Assembly (NCBI GenBank): GCA_964605665.1
Contig: CAZSDP010000001.1
Coordinates: 62,001-126,000, forward strand
Source of the DNA: CAZSDP01 sp964605665
GTDB taxonomy: Bacteria; Planctomycetota; UBA8108; UBA1146
Reading direction: 5' to 3'
Length of the DNA stretch: 64,000 nucleotides
Within the stretch, counting starts at the first letter, position 1, and the number at the start of each line of letters is the position of its first letter. A program made the position numbers and the translations under genes. Under the pieces are notes generated by a model, which had not been told where the DNA came from, searched no databases, and worked only from the letters and a program-made list of their open reading frames with translations. This document shows positions 45,862 to 53,261 of the stretch, one piece after another.

Positions 45862-46368
45862 ATGGCCCGCAAGAAGCTTGACTTTGGCGCTGAGCAAGAC
45901 ATGACGCCGATGATCGACATCGTGTTCCTTCTCATCATTTTCTTCATGGTGGTGACGGAATTGACCTTAGATCAGGCAGAATTGATACTACCGGTCGCAA
46001 CAGAAGCAAAAGTTGTGGAACCTCAGCCTGGAGACCGGGTGATCACCATCAATGTGAGTTTAGATCGAGAGGCGGATGACCCGCTCGCGGCTGACCCTGT
46101 GATTCAGATTCGCAATGGTCCCCGCCTCGACCAAGAACAGCTGATCAAAGAGTTGAAAGCTGAAGCGGCGGCATTTGATAAGTGGATCCCGAAACCGAAT
46201 GCTCCAGGGGAACGTGATAGTGCCATTCAAGTGGTGATTCGTTGTGACCAATACGCGAAGGCCAAGAATTTCCATGAAATTTTCGAGGCAGCACAAAAGG
46301 CGAAAATTTTCAAAGTGAGCCTCGCGGCTCAGAATGAACGTCTTGGTGACGCCTACAATCCCGATTGA
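45862..46368 (+). CDS. exbD: ExbD/TolR family protein (first copy)
   Basis: 168 residues, one N-terminal membrane helix with the proton-path aspartate in MTPMIDIVFLLIIFFMVV, then a periplasmic domain (about 45-168). GGAGG precedes the ATG. ExbD/TolR pairs with ExbB/TolQ; the periplasmic domain contacts TonB, Pal or other partners. It shares only the membrane segment with the second copy, so the two probably have different periplasmic partners. Confidence 0.92.
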   Translation: MARKKLDFGAEQDMTPMIDIVFLLIIFFMVVTELTLDQAELILPVATEAKVVEPQPGDRVITINVSLDREADDPLAADPVIQIRNGPRLDQEQLIKELKAEAAAFDKWIPKPNAPGERDSAIQVVIRCDQYAKAKNFHEIFEAAQKAKIFKVSLAAQNERLGDAYNPD

Positions 46369-46392
46369 TCCAGAAGAGATAAGGGGAGAGAG

Positions 46393-46959
46393 ATGTCAAA
46401 ACCTCTCCACGTTTTACGACGGCAACGCAAAAAGCGCTCGACTGCAGAGATGAGTTCAGAGCTCGATATGACATCGATGATCGATGTCGTCTTCTTGCTC
46501 CTCATTTTCTTCATGTGTGCGACGAAGTTTAAGGCGCCCGAGGGGCAACTTCGGTCGTGGCTGCCGAGAGATCGAGGGACGAGTGGTGGGCCGCCTCAGA
46601 TGAACCCTGGGTGTCGGCTGACCTTGGTGATGGATGGAAAGCGGGTCATCTGCTGGGCTGATGACAGCGTGATCAACCTTGCGAGTGCAATGGGTGATTA
46701 CGGAACCGACGACAATGCCCAGGCTCAATACGACTTTGAACGTGAATATGGCATTTCAGGGCCGCATCTCGGTCTGATTGAACAGCATATTCAGCGTCGA
46801 AAGAACAGTTACCGGGGAGTTTCGCAGAAGGGGCTACCCGTCATCATCGATTTCGCGAAAGAGGTCCCCAGCCGGTACATTGTCGACATCGTCAACATCT
46901 GTACTCGCCTAGAAATCGAAGATATTGCGTTTGCGAAACCCGAAATTCCGATTGAGTGA
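46393..46959 (+). CDS. ExbD/TolR family protein (second copy)
   Basis: 188 residues. The membrane segment is DMTSMIDVVFLLLIFFMC, again with the conserved aspartate. The periplasmic domain is longer than in the first copy, has an extra loop (about 100-140) and an IIDFAKEVPSRYIVDIVNI end. One ExbB with two ExbD proteins is also the composition of the AglR-AglQ-AglS gliding motor, known from myxobacteria. AGGGGAGAG precedes the ATG. Confidence 0.9.
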   Translation: MSKPLHVLRRQRKKRSTAEMSSELDMTSMIDVVFLLLIFFMCATKFKAPEGQLRSWLPRDRGTSGGPPQMNPGCRLTLVMDGKRVICWADDSVINLASAMGDYGTDDNAQAQYDFEREYGISGPHLGLIEQHIQRRKNSYRGVSQKGLPVIIDFAKEVPSRYIVDIVNICTRLEIEDIAFAKPEIPIE

Positions 46960-47288
46960 CCGATAGCGGTGACTTTTTCAGCCGAACTTGGGGAGTTCGA
47001 GGGAGCCGGTGCCATTTCAGTGTCTTCGCTGGCCCCGCTTCCCACCTCAACTGATTAGATTTGTCGATTCTCGGTGAAAAGGGTCATTTGAAGCATGACT
47101 CGATCGTGACAGCGATCGGAGATGCTGGAATGACGCGAGGCTTTTGAGGTGAGCGCGTTTGGTCACCCGAATCCTCCCGAAGCAGTCAAGCTGCGAGCAA
47201 TTGAACAGCAGGAATGGCCTTGGGCCCGGCATTGTTGGTCCTGGGCATGATTCAATCGCCCCCTTGGGGTGGAAGAAAGGGCTCACCC
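46960..47288 (+). other. Gene-less stretch between the motor genes and the second secretin
   Basis: About 330 bases, within which the second secretin could start at an ATG at 47214 instead of the GTG chosen here. It contains CGATCG-TGACAG-CGATCG at 47101-47118, an inverted arrangement of two palindromes that could be an operator. No consensus promoter is visible. Confidence 0.35.
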
Positions 47289-50018
47289 GTGATCAGACGT
47301 ACTCACGAGGACGAGCGGTGCAACTGGCTCGTGACGAGAAACTGGAGTGTGCTCACTGCCCTCTTGGCACTCGCGGTTGTTGTCGGTTGCTCTGGAACGC
47401 CAGATGGCGGCACAGCGGCCGATGCAAATAGCGGAGGCGCGAATATTGCGGGGAACGCGCAACAGACCTCCCCTGATATGGCCTCCCCTGATATGGCCTC
47501 CCCTGATATCGCCGCCACTGAGCCACAGGGAAGTTCTACACCAGACACTTCGCAAGACAGCGGGGATATCACCCCGGATGTCCAGGCTGTTCTGGATGGA
47601 ATGACCCTGAGTGAACAAGAGCGAACTCGAACGGCAGAGTTCTACCTGCGTCAGGGGCAAAAGAACTTCGCTGAGGCCGATTACCGCTCTGCTGCGAAGA
47701 ATTTCGAAGAAGCGTTGCGTAACAATCCGAAGCTACAAGCTGCTCGTGAGGGACTCGCTCAGAGCCAGATGTTCCTCGGTCGTCGAGACGGTGAAATCCG
47801 GACGATCTTTGAACAACTTGGTGAAGAAGTTGAGGTTTTGGAACAGGAGCGTTTGTCAGAGGTACGCCAGTTGATCGCTTCTGCACGCCGAGCACTCGCA
47901 GATGGAGAAGCAACTGCTGCACTGAGAGATGCAACGCGAGCACGGGAGCGGCTGATCTTCTTCAATTACGACGCGGACACCACCGAGTTGCAGCAAGAAG
48001 CTCAAGCTCTGTATGAACAAGCGCGTGGTGAAAAGTTGCGCATTGACGCGGAAGCTGAACGTCGTCGTCAAGAATCAGCCGGTGAGCTTGCAGATCGACT
48101 GAGACGTGAAGAAGAAGAGCGTCGACGCGAACGCGTTGCTGCTCTGACCGCCAAGGTCCAAGATGCCATGATCCGTCAGGATTATCGTAACGCGTTGATT
48201 ACGGCGGAACGCATCCTCGACCTGGACCCGGAAAATGACGTCGCGATGCGATTGAGTGACCGCGCAAATGAGCGTCTGATGGCGCAGCGGGTAACGAATT
48301 ATCGCGATCTCAATGAGAACCAAGTCATGAAAGTCTGGGAAGATTTAGAACGCAGTGCGATTCCCTATGAAACGCCGTTCAACTTCCCTGACGATGAACG
48401 CTTTTGGCGAGAAGAAGTCCAGCGTCGCGTGGAGGGGTTGGCGAATTCTAATCTGGATGAATCACCAGAGATTCGCAAAATCCGTCAAGCTCTGGCGACA
48501 GTTTCCCCGGGCTTTACCTTCAATGATCAATCTCTCGAAGAAGTGATCGGCTTCCTGCGAACGATCTCCGATCTCAACATCATTGTTGATTCGGAAATCG
48601 ATACGGAAGAAGCGACGGTCACTTTGAGTTTGCAGAACGTCAAACTCGGTGAAGCTCTCGACCTGATCTTGGAAAATACAGGGTTGGCCTACACCTTTAA
48701 GGAAAACACTCTGTTTATCACGACCCCTGAAAATGCATTCGGGGACAAGATCTTCGACATCTACAATGTCACCGACATCCTCAACAAGATCAGAGACTTC
48801 CCAGGACCAACAATCCAAGTGCGTTCCAACGACGACTCGGATGACGGTGGTGGAAGTCCCTTCGATTTTGGTGGGGATGAGGACGAAGAAGCGGTCTTGG
48901 ATCCTGATTCGTTGGTGGAGTTGATCATCGAGTCCACTGGTGGACAAGACGCCTGGGACGAATCTGAATCGGTCATTACTCCCAGTAGCGGCCAGTTGTT
49001 GGTCAATGCGACGAGAGAGCAGCATTTGGCTCTAGCGAGTTTCCTCGAAAACCTACGAGCAAACTCAGATGTCTTCGTCATTGTCGAAGCTCGTTTCATC
49101 GACATGGTCGACGACTTCCTCGAAGACATTGGAGTCGATAGCCGAAATCTTGGTCAACCACCGGGACAAGGATTTGGAACCGCGTTTGGCGTACTGAATT
49201 CCTCTCGGTCGGGTGGTAGTGACCCCGGATTCAACAATGCGGGGAACGGAACTACAAATCCGGCACTGGCGATGGGGCAAGATCGTACCGCTGGCCGAAT
49301 TGAGCACATTCTCGATGGGTTCGTCGGCGCTGCCAGCGGTGAGCGTCTGAATGCTGCCTTGCGGGGATTGACTCTTCAGGTTTCCTGGTTGGATCCGTTC
49401 CAGATCAACGCCATCGTGCGAGCGACCCAAGAACAGAGATCTGCCAGGACCGTGACTTCGCCGCGCGTCACTGCCTCGAACGGACAGAGAGTCCACGTAT
49501 CGGTGGTGACCGAGCGCTCATATGTTCAGGACTATGAGTTGGTCTCAGGTGGTACGGGTCTTGTCGTGTCTGAAGTTGCGGATCCGGTCATTGAGAAATT
49601 CCAAGACGGGGTCGTCTTGGATGTCCGGCCCGTCATCAGCTCAGATCGGAAGTACATCACTTTGGATGTACGACCTACGCTGGCGAGTTTGATCAACGGC
49701 ATCATTTCAACGGTGACCATTAGTTTGGGTACCTTGAACGCGGCGGCGAGCCAGGTTGAGATCGACCTTCCAGAGATCTCGCTTCAGCAGGCATTTACCT
49801 CGGTAACTGTTCCGGATGGTGGAACTGTCCTCCTCGGCGGATTCCGAAGCCTGAATGAAGCGAAGTACGAGTCGAGTGTCCCGCTGTTGGGTAAATTGCC
49901 CCTGATCAAAAATGCTTTCCGTCGGAAAGCATACTTGAATGAGAAGCGGTCACTCTACATTCTGATTACGGCCAAAGTCGTTGATTTGCGAGCGCAGGAG
50001 AAGCAGCTGTACAACTAA
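47289..50018 (+). CDS. Secretin lipoprotein with N-terminal TPRs (second copy)
   Basis: About 909 residues and plainly paralogous to the first secretin. A lipoprotein signal ends Val-Val-Gly-Cys. A Ser/Pro/Asp-rich linker with three Ser-Pro-Asp-Met/Ile-Ala units, a TPR region (QKNFAEADYRSAAKNFEEAL), a long coiled-coil with RRQESAGELADRLRREEEER, an STN domain near 413 (LEEVIGFLRTISDLNIIV), an acidic Gly/Asp insert near 515-540 and a C-terminal secretin core (TVPDGGTVLLGGFRSL) follow. GTG at 47289 with AAAGGG is chosen because the lipoprotein signal then lies at the N-terminus. The frame is open to an ATG at 47214. A perfect terminator follows. Confidence 0.87.
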   Translation: MIRRTHEDERCNWLVTRNWSVLTALLALAVVVGCSGTPDGGTAADANSGGANIAGNAQQTSPDMASPDMASPDIAATEPQGSSTPDTSQDSGDITPDVQAVLDGMTLSEQERTRTAEFYLRQGQKNFAEADYRSAAKNFEEALRNNPKLQAAREGLAQSQMFLGRRDGEIRTIFEQLGEEVEVLEQERLSEVRQLIASARRALADGEATAALRDATRARERLIFFNYDADTTELQQEAQALYEQARGEKLRIDAEAERRRQESAGELADRLRREEEERRRERVAALTAKVQDAMIRQDYRNALITAERILDLDPENDVAMRLSDRANERLMAQRVTNYRDLNENQVMKVWEDLERSAIPYETPFNFPDDERFWREEVQRRVEGLANSNLDESPEIRKIRQALATVSPGFTFNDQSLEEVIGFLRTISDLNIIVDSEIDTEEATVTLSLQNVKLGEALDLILENTGLAYTFKENTLFITTPENAFGDKIFDIYNVTDILNKIRDFPGPTIQVRSNDDSDDGGGSPFDFGGDEDEEAVLDPDSLVELIIESTGGQDAWDESESVITPSSGQLLVNATREQHLALASFLENLRANSDVFVIVEARFIDMVDDFLEDIGVDSRNLGQPPGQGFGTAFGVLNSSRSGGSDPGFNNAGNGTTNPALAMGQDRTAGRIEHILDGFVGAASGERLNAALRGLTLQVSWLDPFQINAIVRATQEQRSARTVTSPRVTASNGQRVHVSVVTERSYVQDYELVSGGTGLVVSEVADPVIEKFQDGVVLDVRPVISSDRKYITLDVRPTLASLINGIISTVTISLGTLNAAASQVEIDLPEISLQQAFTSVTVPDGGTVLLGGFRSLNEAKYESSVPLLGKLPLIKNAFRRKAYLNEKRSLYILITAKVVDLRAQEKQLYN
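47467..47511 (+). repeat. 15-bp tandem repeat inside the second secretin gene
   Basis: Three in-frame copies of CCTCCCCTGATATGG (the last ends TCG), encoding Ser-Pro-Asp-Met-Ala type units in the flexible linker after the lipidated cysteine. Length variation here would only change the linker. Confidence 0.8.
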
Positions 50019-50052
50019 GACTAGCTGATTCACCGACCACTTACAGTTTAAG

Positions 50053-50100
50053 GAGCCCGTGCCTAGCGTATCGAGTCGCAAGGCACGGGCTCATTTGTTT
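50053..50100 (+). terminator. Rho-independent terminator after the second secretin
   Basis: GAGCCCGTGCCT pairs perfectly with AGGCACGGGCTC around a 16-base loop, followed by ATTTGTTTCTT. It ends the secretin locus. A second copy of the left arm (GCCCGTGCC) occurs at 50202-50210, so an alternative pairing is possible. Confidence 0.8.
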
Positions 50101-50282
50101 CTTGAACCTCCACGTCATCGATTCTAGCTGGAAGTGTCGCAACCGTTTTTGGAGCGGACGCATATTCCTGAGCGAATTACCCTTTTGAACCAATTTAGAC
50201 TGCCCGTGCCCTTTTAGAGTTTGCTCCTGAAGAGTATTCAGTAGATCATTAGAGTCGATGCTTTTGAGAGGCTGACGCAACT

Positions 50283-51011
50283 ATGATTCGCGCGATATTT
50301 TTTGATATCGACAACACACTCTTTTCAACGCGTGAGTTTGCATCGCGCGCTAGGAACTCGAGTGTCGATGCGATGATTCAAGCAGGCCTGAGAATCGATG
50401 CTGAGACTTTGCGCGCTGAACTTGACGAGGTCATACGAGAGTTCAGCTCCAACTATGAGAGACATTTCGACAAACTTCTATTGCGCCTCCCTCGGCGCGT
50501 GACAAAGGGTCTTAATACGAACTTGATCGTGGCCGCAGGTATGGTTGCTTATCATCAAACGAAATTCCGGCATCTTGAACCGTATGAGGATGCTTACGAG
50601 GTTTTGCGTAGACTCGCGAAAACTCCGCTAACGCTTGGGGTGATCACCGACGGACTGGAAGTGAAACAAGCAGAAAAGCTCGTTCGGCTCAAGGTGCATG
50701 AGTTCCTAACACAGCATGCGATTTTCATCTCACATCAGATGGGTATTTCGAAACCAAATCCCAAGCTTTACCAGCGAGCATGTGGGGATTTAAACCTCCG
50801 TCCCGTTGAATGTATGTATGTCGGCGACCATCCAGAGCTTGATATCGACCCTGCGAATCAGGTTGGAATGGTCACCGTCCGTATTTTGAGAGAGGGCCAC
50901 AATCGAGAGCTCATCGGTCAGTCGGAACCCAATTACCAGGTTGAGAATTTCTGGGACCTTGCTGAGATCCTGGAGTCAGAATACGAAGTGACATTTCCGG
51001 AGGTTCTCTAG
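50283..51011 (+). CDS. HAD superfamily hydrolase (TIGR02253-like phosphatase)
   Basis: 242 residues. The four HAD motifs are present: FFDIDNTL (nucleophile Asp9 and Asp11), a Thr in LGVITDG, a lysine in SKPNPKLY, and the distal acid pair in YVGDHPELDID. The helical cap (about 15-95) is of the C1 type. It is probably a small-molecule phosphatase; in this setting it could dephosphorylate a sugar or lipid intermediate of the glycosyltransferase genes that follow, which is inference. Two bases separate it from the next gene. Confidence 0.85.
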   Translation: MIRAIFFDIDNTLFSTREFASRARNSSVDAMIQAGLRIDAETLRAELDEVIREFSSNYERHFDKLLLRLPRRVTKGLNTNLIVAAGMVAYHQTKFRHLEPYEDAYEVLRRLAKTPLTLGVITDGLEVKQAEKLVRLKVHEFLTQHAIFISHQMGISKPNPKLYQRACGDLNLRPVECMYVGDHPELDIDPANQVGMVTVRILREGHNRELIGQSEPNYQVENFWDLAEILESEYEVTFPEVL

Positions 51012-51012
51012 G

Positions 51013-52083
51013 ATGCAGAATCGCCGCGATTTCCGAGATCACGAGAATGCGATGCGGAACGAAGAGCCCGGTCAAGCTGGGGTCTCTCTCATCGTTCCGA
51101 TCTGCAACGAGAAACCCAATCTCGAGCCGTTCATAGAATCCGCGATTGGTGCACTTCGTGATCTTAAGACCCCGTTTGAGCTGATCCTGGTTGACGATGG
51201 AAGTACGGACGGTAGTTCCGACTTGCTCGCTGAATTGAGTCATTTGGACCATAGGATCGTGGTGTTACGACATCGCCGCCGATTCGGGAAAGGGGCTGCG
51301 CTGTCCTCGGGCTTTTCTCAGGCTCGATTTTCGAGAATAGCCACGATCGACGCAGATCTACAAGAGGACCCCGCTGAGTTACCTTTACTCTTGGAAGAGC
51401 TCGATTCTGGGACCGATTTGGTCAGCGGCTATCGAGTCGATCGAAAGGACCCCATATTAAAAAGAATCTCCTCCAAGGCCTTCAATTGGCTGACCAGGAG
51501 AGTTGGTGGCCCACCACTAAAAGACATCAATTGCGGATTCAAGGTGATGAGCCGGGATCTCGCACTACAGCTCCCCTTGCAAGCAGGACGATTTCGTTTG
51601 ATGCCTTTAGTCGCTCATTGGTGGGGCTATCGGGTCAGTGAGATAGAAGTTTCGCATCGGCAGAGGACAGCTGGTCAATCTCATTTTGGGAGTGAACGGT
51701 TTCCTGGTGCCATCTTTGATTTGATCGCAGTCGTTTTTCTCTTTCGCTACGAAGAACGCCCCGGTCATCCATTTCTGCAAGCAGGAAGCATCGCTACAGC
51801 ATTGGGACTGCTCGTTTGTGGGCACCTCGGCTGGATAAGGTTGACTGAAGGTAGTCTTGATTGGCGTTATCCTCGCCTCGCATTTGGGATCTTACTTCTC
51901 TTGGTTGGAGCTCAATTGGTTGCCACCGGAATTCTAGGAGAGTGGCTTGCCTGGCGCTCGAAGGGCTCGAGAAGTCAGCGTGTTCGAGAGGTGATGACTC
52001 TTTCGAGCAAAGTAGACAATTCCGTACACTCGGTAGGTGAGCCAGAGGATTCGAAGAGCCTTCATGAAGAGAATGCTCTATGA
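51013..52083 (+). CDS. Family 2 glycosyltransferase (dolichyl/undecaprenyl-phosphate sugar type)
   Basis: 356 residues. The GT-A domain (about 20-250) has SLIVPICNEKPNL, LVDDGSTDGS, a DXD-like TIDADLQEDP and CGFKVMSRD. Two transmembrane helices follow at the C-terminus (about 260-320). This is the architecture of polyprenyl-phosphate mannosyl/glucosyl transferases such as GtrB or DPM1, which make the donor for membrane GT-C enzymes; such an enzyme lies two genes downstream. GGAGG lies nine bases before the ATG. Confidence 0.9.
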   Translation: MQNRRDFRDHENAMRNEEPGQAGVSLIVPICNEKPNLEPFIESAIGALRDLKTPFELILVDDGSTDGSSDLLAELSHLDHRIVVLRHRRRFGKGAALSSGFSQARFSRIATIDADLQEDPAELPLLLEELDSGTDLVSGYRVDRKDPILKRISSKAFNWLTRRVGGPPLKDINCGFKVMSRDLALQLPLQAGRFRLMPLVAHWWGYRVSEIEVSHRQRTAGQSHFGSERFPGAIFDLIAVVFLFRYEERPGHPFLQAGSIATALGLLVCGHLGWIRLTEGSLDWRYPRLAFGILLLLVGAQLVATGILGEWLAWRSKGSRSQRVREVMTLSSKVDNSVHSVGEPEDSKSLHEENAL

Positions 52084-53261
52084 ACCTCCCTCCACTGCGG
52101 GTGATTAGCGCCGCGTGGCCGAGTCCCTTAGAGCCTCGTCGGGGGAGGTTTCTGGAATCCCTTCATTTGAGCATCGGTGACCACTTTAGTAGCGAAGTAG
52201 TTTCCCCCCAGATATATCGTGACGACCCGCTTGAAGAATATCGAAATGGAATTTCTATCCGACGGTTTCCCTTTCTATCGAGAAACGGACCGATACGAAG
52301 CGCCGGAATCTCTGGCATCGGTAAAGTCACTTATCTGATCAACCAAGAAATGGCCGTAAGAGATCGTTGGCGGGCCAATGAATTTGAGCAATCACGTGGT
52401 GGTTGTGTATTAGCACATTGGTTGCTACCAGGTGGCAGAGCAGCGGCAGCCCTTGCGAAACGCCTCAAGGTTCCCCTGTTGCTATATGCACATGGCTCTG
52501 ATGTCAATGTGTACAGTAAGAGCCCGTTTGGTCGCCGGATGATTCAACAGATGTTACCCGCGGCATCGAAGATTTTTGTCGCGAGTCAACAACTTGTCAC
52601 ATCCCTGATCAGCATCTGTGAACTCTCCCGCTCCGAAAAGAATGAGCTTTTTCGTGTTTTGCCGATTGGAGTCGATGAAGTTTTCACTCCCTCCGATTCG
52701 CCACCTCCGAAACCGATTCCATTACGAGTACTCTTCGTCGGTGACGCGATCGCCTCGAAAGGGATTTCTCCGATTTGCGGAGCTGTAGAGAAGGCGCGGT
52801 CGACGGGGCTTGCGATTGATCTGCGCTGGATTGGGACTCCCCCCAAATCCGCCAGATTTAGAAACATGGGCACGGTCGTTGGTGACTTGTTGTCAGCGGA
52901 GGTTGCCCATGAGATGGCTCGCGCACACCTCTTGTTGCTGCCAAGCACTCATGAAGGTACCCCTGTAGTGCTCCAAGAAGCAACTGCGATGCGTTTGCCT
53001 TGGGCTGCGACCCCAGTGGGTGGTGTGGTCGATCTGCATGATAAATACCCAGGAGGCCACCTTCTGCCCAACCCTGACAACCAAAAGGCGGTTGAAGAAT
53101 CGATCGTTCAACTGATGCGACGATTTGTTTCTGAGGGACAATCAGGTGTTGAGAACCGTTGGCGTTTGATGTCTCAATCGAACGCTGGAGAACTCCAAAT
53201 GAAATCGCGAGGGAGACTCTTTCGCGAGGTCATCGAGGAGGTGCTCAGTTGCTTTTCCTGA
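52080..53261 (+). CDS. Family 4 glycosyltransferase
   Basis: 393 residues with the two Rossmann lobes of GT-B enzymes. The N-lobe has a glycine-rich loop (LEPRRGRFLESL), AHWLLPGGRAAA and LYAHGSDVN; the C-lobe carries the EX7E motif in STHEGTPVVLQEATA, which binds the nucleotide sugar. It overlaps the upstream stop by four bases (ATGA) and the next gene by 13 bases. The likely role is adding a sugar to a surface glycan or glycolipid. Confidence 0.88.
   Translation: MNLPPLRVISAAWPSPLEPRRGRFLESLHLSIGDHFSSEVVSPQIYRDDPLEEYRNGISIRRFPFLSRNGPIRSAGISGIGKVTYLINQEMAVRDRWRANEFEQSRGGCVLAHWLLPGGRAAAALAKRLKVPLLLYAHGSDVNVYSKSPFGRRMIQQMLPAASKIFVASQQLVTSLISICELSRSEKNELFRVLPIGVDEVFTPSDSPPPKPIPLRVLFVGDAIASKGISPICGAVEKARSTGLAIDLRWIGTPPKSARFRNMGTVVGDLLSAEVAHEMARAHLLLLPSTHEGTPVVLQEATAMRLPWAATPVGGVVDLHDKYPGGHLLPNPDNQKAVEESIVQLMRRFVSEGQSGVENRWRLMSQSNAGELQMKSRGRLFREVIEEVLSCFS

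Noticed and set aside
47214..47288. Second secretin starting at the ATG at 47214
   Set aside because: It would bury the lipoprotein signal 25 residues deeper and lacks a well-spaced ribosome binding site; kept only as an alternative.
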